Below, in pieces: positions 50,689-59,193 of a stretch of 64,000 nt of DNA (positions are counted from its first letter, which is position 1; each line of letters starts with the position of its first letter). Source of the stretch: Lachnospiraceae bacterium. GTDB lineage: Bacteria; Bacillota; Clostridia; Lachnospirales; Lachnospiraceae. The stretch spans positions 17,182 through 81,181 of the forward strand of contig JAILOV010000050.1 in assembly GCA_024690605.1 (NCBI GenBank), written 5' to 3'. Made by a program: the position numbers and the translations under genes. The notes under the pieces are model-generated. The model did not search any database. It was not told the origin of the DNA and saw nothing but the letters and a program-made list of their open reading frames with translations.

Positions 50689-51680
50689 CTTCTGTCCTCC
50701 CCGAGAGAAAGCTGCATCATCGTCACCACGCGGTCCAGCACCCGGTGGTGCGCCCTGACCTCGAGATAGCCCGCCCGGGCGATCTCCTGCCGCTCCTCCT
50801 CGTGTGCGAGCCACCAGCGCGTCTTTTCGATCGCCTCTCTTTCGTCTTCCCAGACATCCAGATGCTTTCCGATCTGCAGATAGTCCGGGATCTCCGCCTG
50901 CGCATTCGAAAGCAGAAAGCCGCCGCTTCCCAGCACATCCCAGATCCGCTGCGGCAGACCCGTCCGGATGTCCCGCATGGTCGTGTGCAGATTGACGCGG
51001 CTGCGCCGGAACACGGCCGGCATCTCCCCGTGTGTTTTCACGCCTCCGTGGCAGACAACGCCGTGAAGCGCCGCGGTGTCGCTCCGCGTGTAGAGATGCA
51101 CCCGATACTCCGGAAGACCGGCCGCCAGCGCATTCAGCAGATCGATCCGCTCGCGGGAGGTCTCCCGATCCTCCGGTTTGCGGTGCGGCTCATTGTAGAG
51201 AGAACCGACGAACGAAAGGTCGCAGTCATACTGCTCATGCCCGCAGAAATCGGCAAACGCGCCGATCTCCCCGTCGATGCGCTCCGTGTCAACGCCGAGC
51301 GGCAGATGGAAGATCCGGTCGGGATTCTCATCGCGGACCGCGCGGTACTGCTCCCCGTCAAACAGGAACACGCGGTTGCAGGCATTGCGGATCGCCGGAT
51401 CGAAGATCTCCTCCACCGGGCAGTCGGTGGTGGCGGAGAGATACAGCACATGCAGGCGTTCGCAGATCTCGGAGATATAGGGAAAAAAATTGACCGTGAA
51501 GACAAAGAGCGGATGCTGTTCCAGGATCAGCGTCCCCATCGTCCGGATCCTCTCCTCCCCGGGAATGGATTTGCGCGTCATCTCCTCCCGGTCCTCGATC
51601 ACCGTCAGTCCGAGCGTCTCAAACGCACGGATGAAGTCCGGTTCGCAGATGTTGTTGTATCGGTGGATGACGATGTTCAT
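50685..51680 (-). CDS. CgeB/DUF3880-type glycosyltransferase (paralogue 1)
   Basis: 331 residues with a GT-B-like layout. The N-terminal half is a DUF3880-like acceptor domain (MNIVIHRYNNICEPDFIRAF). The C-terminal half is of the Glyco_trans_1_2 type with FRRSRVNLHTTMRDIRTGLP followed by GSGGFLLSN, the block shared by all the CgeB-like proteins in this window. Sugar and acceptor are unknown; the family is common in flagellar glycosylation and spore-coat loci. First gene of the operon leading to the GT2, aminotransferase and kinase fusion. Its -10 box ends 9 bases before the ATG, and there is no ribosome binding site. Confidence 0.85.
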   Translation of the reverse strand: MNIVIHRYNNICEPDFIRAFETLGLTVIEDREEMTRKSIPGEERIRTMGTLILEQHPLFVFTVNFFPYISEICERLHVLYLSATTDCPVEEIFDPAIRNACNRVFLFDGEQYRAVRDENPDRIFHLPLGVDTERIDGEIGAFADFCGHEQYDCDLSFVGSLYNEPHRKPEDRETSRERIDLLNALAAGLPEYRVHLYTRSDTAALHGVVCHGGVKTHGEMPAVFRRSRVNLHTTMRDIRTGLPQRIWDVLGSGGFLLSNAQAEIPDYLQIGKHLDVWEDEREAIEKTRWWLAHEEERQEIARAGYLEVRAHHRVLDRVVTMMQLSLGEDRR

Positions 51681-51689
51681 AACGGCACT

Positions 51690-51698
51690 ATTTTACCA
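51690..51698 (-). promoter_or_regulatory. Extended -10 promoter of the 51680-46434 operon
   Basis: Minus strand TGGTAAAAT (51690-51698). It is 9 bases before the ATG, predicting a leader of about 3 bases. It is divergent from the plus-strand promoter at 51721-51729. Confidence 0.6.
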
Positions 51699-51720
51699 TA
51701 TTTCCGCAGACATCGGATGA

Positions 51721-51729
51721 TGATATACT
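51721..51729 (+). promoter_or_regulatory. Extended -10 promoter of the two CgeB-like genes
   Basis: TGATATACT (51721-51729), then G. It predicts a transcription start near 51736 and a 40-base leader to the TTG start at 51776, which has AGGAAAGGA before it. Confidence 0.6.
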
Positions 51730-51775
51730 GTTATCGTGACCGGACGTCAACACCATGCAGGAAAGGAACGTCGCA

Positions 51776-52933
51776 TTGCACATTCTCTACTACAAACGGA
51801 CCTCCATCATGAACGACGGTGTGGAGCGGGCTTTTGAACGGCTCGGCTTTACCGTTGATCCGGTTTCCTGCATGCGCTCGGGAAGCGAATGGGATGAGAA
51901 CAGCGAGCTCGCACAGGCACTCGATGAGCGGGTCGCGGCCGGTCCCTGGGATGTCGCCTTCTCGCTGAATTTCAACCCGCAGATCTCCGCCTTCTGTGAG
52001 CAGCACGGCATTCCCTATATCGCCTGGATGAACGATTCTCCCCTGTACATCCGCGACGAAGACGCGATGCGCCGCAGCTGCAATCATCTGTTTACCTTTG
52101 ACCGCGGCTATGTAGCGGATTACCTTGATCGGGGGATGCCCTTCTCCCACATGCCGCTCGCCGTGGATACCGACTTTTTCGAACACGCCGTCAATACCGC
52201 GAAACCGGCTGAGGCGGCGGGATACCGGACGGATGTCGCGATGGTCGGCAGCCTCTATTCCACCGACTACGCGCAGATCACCGCGCCGCTGTCCCCGCAG
52301 GTCACGGAACTCCTCGAGCAGATGCTGAAGCTGCAGCAAAAGGTGTCCGACCGCAGCATTTTCCCCGAGCTCCTGACCGACGCGCTCCTTGCCCGGATGA
52401 ACGGCGAATACGCGGAAAAGGGTATCGATTTCACCGTGGATGGCCCGGGCCTTGAATTCCTGATGCTCTCCGAGGTGACCGGAAGGGACAGGAAACTCAT
52501 TCCGGCGCTTCTCGCAAAACAATGCGAGGTCCGCGTCTATTCCAAAGACACCCTTCCTCTTCCCGGCGTCCTTATGAAATCCCCCGTGGATTACCGGACG
52601 CAGATGCCTCTCGTCTTCCGTCACAGCAGGATCAACATCAACGCGACACTCCGCGCGATCCGCACCGGCATCCCCCTGCGCGTGCTGGATGTGCTGGGCT
52701 GCGGCGGTTTCCTCATCACCAACGCACAGGAGGAGATCCTGGAGCACTTCGACGAGGACAGGGAGCTGGCTGTCTACCGCAGCATCGAGGAGCTGCCTGA
52801 CAAGGTCGACTGGTACCTGCGTCACGACACGGAACGGCAAAAGATCGCCGCCGCGGGCTGCGCGCGCGTGAAGCGCGATTTCACCTTTGAGGGGCAGCTG
52901 AAAAAAATGTTCGCCGAAATACAGGGAGACTGA
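51776..52933 (+). CDS. CgeB/DUF3880-type glycosyltransferase (paralogue 2; TTG start)
   Basis: 385 residues. I place the start at TTG 51776, giving MHILYYKRTSIMNDGVERAF, because AGGAAAGGA precedes it at proper distance and because the length then matches paralogue 1 residue for residue; the ATG at 51755 has no such site. DUF3880-like N-terminus, with IPYIAWMNDSPLYIRDED at about 78-95. The C-terminal domain has FRHSRININATLRAIRTGIP followed by GCGGFLITN. It is followed by paralogue 3 with only one base between stop and start. Confidence 0.85.
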   Translation: MHILYYKRTSIMNDGVERAFERLGFTVDPVSCMRSGSEWDENSELAQALDERVAAGPWDVAFSLNFNPQISAFCEQHGIPYIAWMNDSPLYIRDEDAMRRSCNHLFTFDRGYVADYLDRGMPFSHMPLAVDTDFFEHAVNTAKPAEAAGYRTDVAMVGSLYSTDYAQITAPLSPQVTELLEQMLKLQQKVSDRSIFPELLTDALLARMNGEYAEKGIDFTVDGPGLEFLMLSEVTGRDRKLIPALLAKQCEVRVYSKDTLPLPGVLMKSPVDYRTQMPLVFRHSRININATLRAIRTGIPLRVLDVLGCGGFLITNAQEEILEHFDEDRELAVYRSIEELPDKVDWYLRHDTERQKIAAAGCARVKRDFTFEGQLKKMFAEIQGD

Positions 52934-52934
52934 C

Positions 52935-54110
52935 ATGCGGATGATCCTGCTGACATGGGACTATCACGGACAGGCGCGCGTCGCAGACGCATTTGCGAGG
53001 CTGGGTTATCAGGCAGAGCTCCTGCCGATCGACCCCACGGATATCACCGCCAACCCCGCGTTTCGCGCGCGGCTGACCGACCTGCTGCGCGAGGGGAAAC
53101 AGCGTCAGGATCCGTTCCTCTTCGTCTTCAGCCATGACTTTTTCCCCGTCGCGGCCGAAGTCTGCGAAGCGGAGCAGATTCCCTATCTTTCGCTGGTCTA
53201 TGATTCTCCGCACTATTCGCTGACCTCTCCCGCCATCGACAACGGGATGAGCCGCGCTTATGTGTTCGACCGGGGACTGCTTGCCGAGCTGGCCGCCTCC
53301 GGGATCACCGCGCCGCGGCATGCGCTTCTGTCCGTCGATCCGGGCATGGCGGAGCAGACGGCCGCATTATCGGATCTTCCCTATGCGCACGACGTCAGTT
53401 TCATCGGCACATTATATCAGTCGGAATATGTCTTCTACAATCAGATCAAATATCTGCCGCCCGCGCTTCACGGCTATCTGGACGGCGTCATCAAAGCACA
53501 GGAGCAGGTGTTCGGCTATGACATGATCGGTGATCCGGCCGTTGTCCCGGAGAAAAAGATCGAGGAAATGGCGGGATATGTACAGTTTGATCTGACGGGA
53601 GAATACCGTCTCCGCCCCGCCGATCTGCTGCGGGATATCCTCCGGAAAAAGGTGACCTCCGTCGAGCGCAGCAATATCCTTGCCCGTCTGGGCAGAGCGT
53701 TTCCCGTTGACCTCTACACCACACCGACATCCGTCGCGCCGGCCGGCGTCCGCAATCTCGGATATGCCGACTATGACAGGGAAATGCCGCGCATCTTCCA
53801 TCGCAGCAGGATCAACATCAACATCACGCTGCGGACGATCCGCACCGGGATCCCTCTGCGCGCCATGGATATCATGGCTTGCGGCGGTTTCCTGCTCTCG
53901 GATTACCGGGAGGAACTCGCCGAATTCTTTACGGACGGCGAGGATCTGGCACTTGCGCACACGCCCGAAGAATTCGCTGAACTGACCGCCTATTATCTTG
54001 AACATGAAGAAGAACGGGAAGCGATCGCGCGGAACGGCCAGCGCAAGGTGCTGGAAAACTACACCCATGACAAAGTGTTTGCGCGGATGATCGCAGAGAG
54101 TGTGGGGTGA
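52935..54110 (+). CDS. CgeB/DUF3880-type glycosyltransferase (paralogue 3)
   Basis: 391 residues, MRMILLTWDYHGQARVADAF onward. IPYLSLVYDSPHYSLTSPAI near residue 77 corresponds to the DSP motif of the other paralogues. The C-terminal FHRSRININITLRTIRTGIP and ACGGFLLSDYREELAEFF close the catalytic domain. Likely a tandem duplication partner of paralogue 2, although the two have diverged strongly. It ends 3 bases before the convergent DUF362 gene, with no terminator. Confidence 0.85.
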   Translation: MRMILLTWDYHGQARVADAFARLGYQAELLPIDPTDITANPAFRARLTDLLREGKQRQDPFLFVFSHDFFPVAAEVCEAEQIPYLSLVYDSPHYSLTSPAIDNGMSRAYVFDRGLLAELAASGITAPRHALLSVDPGMAEQTAALSDLPYAHDVSFIGTLYQSEYVFYNQIKYLPPALHGYLDGVIKAQEQVFGYDMIGDPAVVPEKKIEEMAGYVQFDLTGEYRLRPADLLRDILRKKVTSVERSNILARLGRAFPVDLYTTPTSVAPAGVRNLGYADYDREMPRIFHRSRININITLRTIRTGIPLRAMDIMACGGFLLSDYREELAEFFTDGEDLALAHTPEEFAELTAYYLEHEEEREAIARNGQRKVLENYTHDKVFARMIAESVG

Positions 54111-54113
54111 GGA

Positions 54114-55316
54114 TCAGCGCTTTATCGACTGCCACGCGTCGACGACATAGAAATCCAGATAGCGATCCCCGCTGTCAAAAAAGGCATTCATCCTGCTGCC
54201 GTCCCGGATCACTTCCAGATCCTCAAGACGGACATCTCCCCTGTTTATGAAATAATTCAGATAACTGATCTTCTCCGGATCGAGGCCCATATATCTGACG
54301 GCGACCAGATCCGTGGTCAGCAGATCGTCTCCCGCGATCAGCGTGTTTGCGTTTCTGCTCGTCGGACAGAACGGCCCCTGTCCCTCGCCGGCGATGATCC
54401 CGTCAATGACGGAAAAATAGCGCCGTTCCTTTCGAAGCATTCCCTTGTACAGATCCACGACCATGCGCCAGATCGTGTCATTGCCCGGCCACGCGCCGCG
54501 ATGCGTGACCTTCTGTGTTTTGGAACGATCGTAGCTTTCCTTGTCCGGATACTCATCTCCGCCGACCGCGGGATATCCGATCTGCCAGTGGACCAGCTGG
54601 TTCTTGTCGGAGATCGTGCCGACCAGACCTTTCAGGTTCAGCGTCGCTCCGACTTTTTGATGCGTTTTCAGCTTGGGCACGGAGATATAGACATCGGCGT
54701 CATAGAGACTCCGCGCATAGGTGTACAGCTGGTTTTCCCCGGTGTGTGCGGCGATCGTGTCCTCGCGTTCGTCAAAAACCCCGCGGAATCTTGCCGGGTC
54801 CAGCCCGTACAGCATGGAATCCTTTCCGAGATTGACCTCTACCCTGCCGTTGGGATCACCGGGGCGATGTGCCATACGGTCCCTTTTGCCGTAATCGGCG
54901 AGATCTTCGCAGACAAGGGGGCGCAGATCCGTCACCGTTGTTTTAACATCGTATTTCTGTTCCAGCTTTCTTATGCCGGTCGTCTCCATCAGTTCGTCAA
55001 AATCGGCATCGATGGACGGATTGTCGCCGATCATGATCTCACCCTCTCCGTGCAGCGCCTCCGCGACGAAATCCGCCACCGCCTCGATCACGGAGGGATG
55101 TGTGATCACGCAGTACAGCGAGTCCTTGTGCGGACAGGAAGCCCGCCATCTCGACGCCACCCAGTTCGGCTTGATAAAAACCCGGTCTCCCGGGTGGATG
55201 AGTTCCTGAAAAGGATTTTCCCGCGGGTATCCCAGCGAAACAAGACAGGCGCGCAGACCCTCCCTGACACTGTCCAGCCGATAGGCATTCACTGTTTCGA
55301 TCGCCACCTGTTTCAT
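54114..55316 (-). CDS. DUF362 domain protein
   Basis: 400 residues. GDRVFIKPNWVASRWRASCP near residue 43 and DADVYISVPKLKTHQKVGAT near 205 are the conserved DUF362 blocks; LNLKGLVGTISDKNQLVHWQ follows. No cysteine-rich iron-sulphur region is present, unlike many DUF362 proteins. The biochemical role of the family is unsettled. Here it is the last gene of a four-gene operon and overlaps the AsnB-like gene by 4 bases, so it probably acts on the same product. Confidence 0.8.
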   Translation of the reverse strand: MKQVAIETVNAYRLDSVREGLRACLVSLGYPRENPFQELIHPGDRVFIKPNWVASRWRASCPHKDSLYCVITHPSVIEAVADFVAEALHGEGEIMIGDNPSIDADFDELMETTGIRKLEQKYDVKTTVTDLRPLVCEDLADYGKRDRMAHRPGDPNGRVEVNLGKDSMLYGLDPARFRGVFDEREDTIAAHTGENQLYTYARSLYDADVYISVPKLKTHQKVGATLNLKGLVGTISDKNQLVHWQIGYPAVGGDEYPDKESYDRSKTQKVTHRGAWPGNDTIWRMVVDLYKGMLRKERRYFSVIDGIIAGEGQGPFCPTSRNANTLIAGDDLLTTDLVAVRYMGLDPEKISYLNYFINRGDVRLEDLEVIRDGSRMNAFFDSGDRYLDFYVVDAWQSIKR

Positions 55317-56392
55317 TCCGTTTTATCCTTTCCGTCCGTTTCCAACAGGTTTAAAAAACGCTCCAGCGCCCAGATCATCCAGCGCTGATCACCGCTCATG
55401 TCATCCGTGCAGTGCGGGAAGAACTCCGGCCGTTTCGGACCCGGCCAGTCCGCGAACCATTCATTGACCGGACGCGGCATCGGGATCTTTGCCGGCATCG
55501 ACTCTCCCGGATAGAGAAGCCGGAATACCTCACGAACGAGATATTTCGTGTCGCCGCTCCGGATCCGCTGCAGATCCAGCGGAATATCCATCGTTGTCTC
55601 GGAATAAGGTCCCGCAAATCGGATCCCGGCCGTTTCACAGGCGTTGTGATAAGTTCCCAGCGCCTCCTGACGGAAATAGCGATTGATAAAGGCGTGGGCA
55701 TCGATATGCCCGTCCGTTTCGAACTCCCGGAAAGGCTCCAGGATCATGACGGGATCCCGCAATGCGTGATAGGGCGAAACATAACTGTACCGATCCGCAA
55801 ATTCTCCGAAGAGCCAGTCCTTTTTCAACAGCCCGTCCATTCCGCCGTAGATGATATCCGCGTTTTCTCCGAAGATCAGCGTGTCGAAACCCTGTTCTTT
55901 CGCTCTGGAAGCAGCCAGATAGATCTGCGCCTCGATGGAATGGATCGGTGCGCCTTTGTGTCTCATCAGCCGATCCACGGATCCTTCGATGTCCTCCCAG
56001 CGGATATCGATGATCTCCTGCTCCAGTCCGCAGATGTCAGCCCACTTCCGCGCCTGCGCTGTTTCGTCGATGACGTCTTTCCCGGGGACCACGCAATGAA
56101 AGGTGAAGGCTTTGGATCCCGGCGGCATCAGCTTTGCCAGAATGGCGGAATCGATCCCTCCGCTCAGGGCGAGAGCCGCCTTCCCTTCCGCACATGCCCG
56201 TTCAACGGATTGCCGGAGAGATGCCAGCAGATCCTCCGCCTTTCTGATCGGGGTGCGGGGAAAACCGATATCCACGATCCGGCAGGGCATGCTGTCGGCA
56301 AACCGCTTATCCTGCCGAAACACATACCGGAACATGAGATAGGAACTCATGCACCAGGAACGATCCGAATTTGTGTTATCCGCATTATGCAT
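55313..56392 (-). CDS. Asparagine-synthetase-like amidotransferase lacking a glutaminase domain
   Basis: 359 residues. The PP-loop ATP-pyrophosphatase motif ALSGGIDSAILAKLM is near residue 79, and IFGENADIIYGGMDGLL near 195 corresponds to the substrate-activation region of AsnB. The N-terminal class II glutaminase domain of AsnB is absent: only about 70 residues precede the PP-loop and there is no Cys at position 2. It may use free ammonia, a separate glutaminase, or an amine acceptor, forming an amide on a glycan or cofactor. It overlaps the TagD-like gene by 8 bases. An internal start at 56350 is less likely. Confidence 0.8.
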   Translation of the reverse strand: MHNADNTNSDRSWCMSSYLMFRYVFRQDKRFADSMPCRIVDIGFPRTPIRKAEDLLASLRQSVERACAEGKAALALSGGIDSAILAKLMPPGSKAFTFHCVVPGKDVIDETAQARKWADICGLEQEIIDIRWEDIEGSVDRLMRHKGAPIHSIEAQIYLAASRAKEQGFDTLIFGENADIIYGGMDGLLKKDWLFGEFADRYSYVSPYHALRDPVMILEPFREFETDGHIDAHAFINRYFRQEALGTYHNACETAGIRFAGPYSETTMDIPLDLQRIRSGDTKYLVREVFRLLYPGESMPAKIPMPRPVNEWFADWPGPKRPEFFPHCTDDMSGDQRWMIWALERFLNLLETDGKDKTE

Positions 56393-56810
56393 CTTCTTTT
56401 TCCCGCAGGCTGATCAGCGTGTTGTTCAGCAGTGTCGACGAAACCCCCTTGGTATAAGGGAAGTAGACGACATCGATATTCTTCTCCTTCAGCTCGCGCT
56501 CATACTCCTGCCATTTGTCCGTCCCGTACCAGTCATCGCCGACGAACAGCACGTTGGCCTTCAGCTTCTGGCAGGCCTCCAGTTTGTTCATGTTATACTG
56601 CGGAACGGCGGCATCCACATACTTGATGCTGCGCACGATCTCGATCCGCTCCTCGAACGGGATGACCGCGTGCTTGCCCTTGTACAGGACCAGTTCATCC
56701 ACCGTCACGCCGACGATCAGGCGGTCGCACATGCCTTTGGCGTTTTTCAGCAGATTCAGATGACCGATATGAAACAGATCAAAAACGCCGGATGTATACC
56801 CGATGACCAT
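56385..56810 (-). CDS. TagD-like cytidylyltransferase
   Basis: 141 residues from MVIGYTSGVFDLFHIGHLNL. The HxGH motif HIGH (about 15-18) and GVSSTLL near the C-terminus are the nucleotide-binding signatures of glycerol-3-phosphate cytidylyltransferases. It would make CDP-glycerol, or CDP-activate another polyol phosphate. The ATG at 56810 overlaps the upstream stop (TAATG) and has GGAGG at the right distance; the ATG at 56816 is too close to that site. It is ideally paired with the CDP-glycerol-type transferase upstream. Confidence 0.88.
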   Translation of the reverse strand: MVIGYTSGVFDLFHIGHLNLLKNAKGMCDRLIVGVTVDELVLYKGKHAVIPFEERIEIVRSIKYVDAAVPQYNMNKLEACQKLKANVLFVGDDWYGTDKWQEYERELKEKNIDVVYFPYTKGVSSTLLNNTLISLREKEDA

Positions 56811-58225
56811 TACCATGCCCTCCTCAGCTGTTCATTCAGATAATCAAAGATGTTCTGCGACGCACTCCTGCCGCCGGATTCCGTGCGGTAGTCCATGTTA
56901 TCCCGGAAATACCGCGCGCGAAGTTCCGCCTTGGAATCCTCGCCGCCGATCACGGTACCGGTGATGAAAGCCTCAATGGCATCAAAGTCGTCTCCCGGAA
57001 CACGGTAATGCACCTGCATGATCTCCTCGCCGAATTCGTTAAATATCGCTTTGCCGGAATCCAGGAACAGCAGCGGTTTCTGTGCGTAGACATACTCTCC
57101 GATAAAGGAGCCGCAGTCCATGATCATCGCGTCGGAATTCATCATCAGCTCCGCGTAGTCTCCCTGCTCATAGGACATGGCGTTGTCCAGCGCGTCCCAT
57201 TCCGCGACATAGGCGTCCCACTCCGCTTCACTTGCGAATGTTCCGGCCCGGAGCAGCTTGCTCTTCAGGATCGGATGCGGACGGAAGACCCAGACGGTAT
57301 CCTCCCGATATTTTTTAGCCATCTCGAGCATAAAACGATAGTTCGATAAAAACGTGGAGAAATGGAGCAGCTCCCATTCTTCGATCGTGTGGTGCGGGGA
57401 GTAGATGATCCTCTTCTTGCCGGCGTTGTCGCCCTTTTTCATCAGCCTGCCCCACACGCCGTCATTCGGATCATAGTTCCGGTAAAAGGCATCGATCTTG
57501 GGATAGCCGGTATAAACCGCCGTTGCGTCACCGATGATGCATTTCTCGGCGGCCATCTTCACCGTGGCACGCGATTCGTAGAACACCCGCCACATCAGAA
57601 GATGGGTGAGCAGATTGAAATGCGCGTTCGGCGTGCCCACGACATTGAATCCGTAGGGGATGTAGATGTGCAGGATATCCAGCGGCATGTTCAGCATCTC
57701 AAAATCACCGCGGTAGATGGAATAGGGACAGAGCCAGATGCACACATGCGGCCGGATCCCCAGCTTCTTCCAGGTGAACTGGCTGTTGTCCCGCGGATCG
57801 ATCGTCGGGAGGAGCCGAACCTTTCGCTCCGAAAAATACCGCAGATTGTCGCGGTACTGCTTCAGGCGCAGCTCATCGCTCTGCTCGTTGAAGACGGAAG
57901 TCAGCACGACATAGGGCTCAAACCGATCCGACTGCGCCAACAGTTCAAACAGTTCATCACCGATCCAGGTGCTCGCGTCATACGCCATGAAAGCGACAAC
58001 GATCTTTGCCTGCTCTCTGAGTCTGTCAAGGATCATGCCTTCCACAAACCGTTTGATCTGCAGGTACTGCTCCGCGCCGTGATCGATCTGCATCGCGGTG
58101 CGAAGCAGACACGCCGGGCTGTAGCAGCTGTAGTTTTCGAGCGTATCTCTGTTCAGTTCTCCGGAATCGATCGCGGCGAGAAATTCCTCCGCGATCCGTG
58201 CTTCTTTTTCCTGATTCTCGTCCAT
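56810..58225 (-). CDS. CDP-glycerol glycerophosphotransferase-like protein (TagB/TagF family)
   Basis: 471 residues from MDENQEKEARIAEEFLAAI. The C-terminal GT-B domain resembles teichoic-acid polymerases: AVYTGYPKIDAFYRNY, RIIYSPHHTI near 275, VWVFRPHPILKSKLL near 310, and MIMDCGSFIGEYVYAQKPLL near 375 (the usual SDxSS is here DCGSF). It lacks membrane segments. It would transfer glycerol phosphate, or a similar polyol phosphate, from the CDP donor made by the next gene. The longer frame to 58351 overlaps the divergent promoter and is rejected. Confidence 0.85.
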   Translation of the reverse strand: MDENQEKEARIAEEFLAAIDSGELNRDTLENYSCYSPACLLRTAMQIDHGAEQYLQIKRFVEGMILDRLREQAKIVVAFMAYDASTWIGDELFELLAQSDRFEPYVVLTSVFNEQSDELRLKQYRDNLRYFSERKVRLLPTIDPRDNSQFTWKKLGIRPHVCIWLCPYSIYRGDFEMLNMPLDILHIYIPYGFNVVGTPNAHFNLLTHLLMWRVFYESRATVKMAAEKCIIGDATAVYTGYPKIDAFYRNYDPNDGVWGRLMKKGDNAGKKRIIYSPHHTIEEWELLHFSTFLSNYRFMLEMAKKYREDTVWVFRPHPILKSKLLRAGTFASEAEWDAYVAEWDALDNAMSYEQGDYAELMMNSDAMIMDCGSFIGEYVYAQKPLLFLDSGKAIFNEFGEEIMQVHYRVPGDDFDAIEAFITGTVIGGEDSKAELRARYFRDNMDYRTESGGRSASQNIFDYLNEQLRRAW

Positions 58226-58274
58226 AGAAGTCTGCCCTGATGTTACGTTGACTGAAGAAAACGGTAACGTGAAT

Positions 58275-58283
58275 ATTTTACCA
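58275..58283 (-). promoter_or_regulatory. Extended -10 promoter of the glycerophosphate operon
   Basis: Minus strand TGGTAAAAT (58275-58283), identical to the element at 51690-51698. The leader is about 45 bases. It is divergent from the plus-strand promoter at 58300-58308, with only 16 bases between the two -10 elements. Confidence 0.6.
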
Positions 58284-58299
58284 TGAACACATGCCGATA

Positions 58300-58308
58300 T
58301 GCTATACT
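58300..58308 (+). promoter_or_regulatory. Extended -10 promoter of the GT2/GT-D operon
   Basis: TGCTATACT (58300-58308), then GA, the same nine bases as at 45400-45408. A leader of about 24 bases with AGGGAGGAAG precedes the ATG at 58339. Confidence 0.62.
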
Positions 58309-58338
58309 GAACAAAGAATTCGCAAAGGGAGGAAGTCC

Positions 58339-59193
58339 ATGTCAGACACACCGGTCAGCGTCATCATCCCCACCTATAACCGCGCCGCCAGCGTGTGTGC
58401 GTCCGTAAACAGCGTGCTGCAGCAGACGCATCGGGAACTGGAGGTCATCGTCGTTGACGACTGCTCTTCGGACGATACGGAACAGTGTCTTGCCGCCATC
58501 AACGACAGCCGTCTGCATTATCACCGCCTGGAAAAAAACGGCGGAGCGGCCCATGCGCGGAATATCGGTGTCGGTCTGGCAGCGTATGAAACGATCGCCT
58601 TCAATGACAGCGACGATCTGTGGCATCCGGACAAGCTGGAAAAACAGTTGGCGCACTGGTCGACACGGCCGGACGATGTGATCGTTTACTGCGCCTACAA
58701 AGTCGATCTGCCGGACGGCGGGATCCTCAAGATCCCGGGGGCTCCGGAGACGCAGGAGACTCTGTCCGGGAACATCTTCTACTATCTGCTGCTCAGGCCC
58801 ACGATCGGCACACCGACCATGATGATAAAGAAGAACACCTTTCTTCAGCTCGGCGGTTTCAACACCGATTATCCGGCCTGCGAAGACTGGGATTTCACAC
58901 TGCGTGCCGCGCGACTCGGATCCGTCGGATACCTTGACGAGATCCTGCTTACCGTGGAGGCGTCGGCGCCGGATCGTCTCTCCGCGTCTCAGGTCAAGCA
59001 TTACCAGGCGCGCTGCATGATGCTCGCGGATTATCAGGATGACATCAATGCCATCGGTCAGTTCGACCTGTATGCCGGCTACATTCTGGAAAGCGCCGAA
59101 AAAGACGGTCTCGTCGAACCGGTCAAAAGAATGATGATGCTCTGCCTGCAGCAAAAGGCGCTCGAAAAAGAAAAAACAGGAACAGGATCATGA
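58339..59193 (+). CDS. Family 2 glycosyltransferase
   Basis: 284 residues from MSDTPVSVIIPTYNRAASVC, with AGGGAGGAAG before the ATG; the in-frame opening to 58291 includes the promoter and is rejected. EVIVVDDCSSDDTEQCL (about 35-51) and FNDSDDLWHPDKLEKQL (about 92-108) are the donor- and metal-binding motifs. The C-terminal part is soluble. First gene of a five-gene coupled operon. It overlaps the next gene by 4 bases. Confidence 0.9.
   Translation: MSDTPVSVIIPTYNRAASVCASVNSVLQQTHRELEVIVVDDCSSDDTEQCLAAINDSRLHYHRLEKNGGAAHARNIGVGLAAYETIAFNDSDDLWHPDKLEKQLAHWSTRPDDVIVYCAYKVDLPDGGILKIPGAPETQETLSGNIFYYLLLRPTIGTPTMMIKKNTFLQLGGFNTDYPACEDWDFTLRAARLGSVGYLDEILLTVEASAPDRLSASQVKHYQARCMMLADYQDDINAIGQFDLYAGYILESAEKDGLVEPVKRMMMLCLQQKALEKEKTGTGS

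Noticed and set aside
51731..52936. Minus-strand open frame of about 400 codons opposite CgeB-like paralogue 2
   Set aside because: The plus strand carries the family motifs shared with three other genes; the antisense frame has none.
55412..56413. Plus-strand open frame of about 330 codons opposite the AsnB-like gene
   Set aside because: Antisense shadow; the minus strand has the SGGIDS PP-loop.
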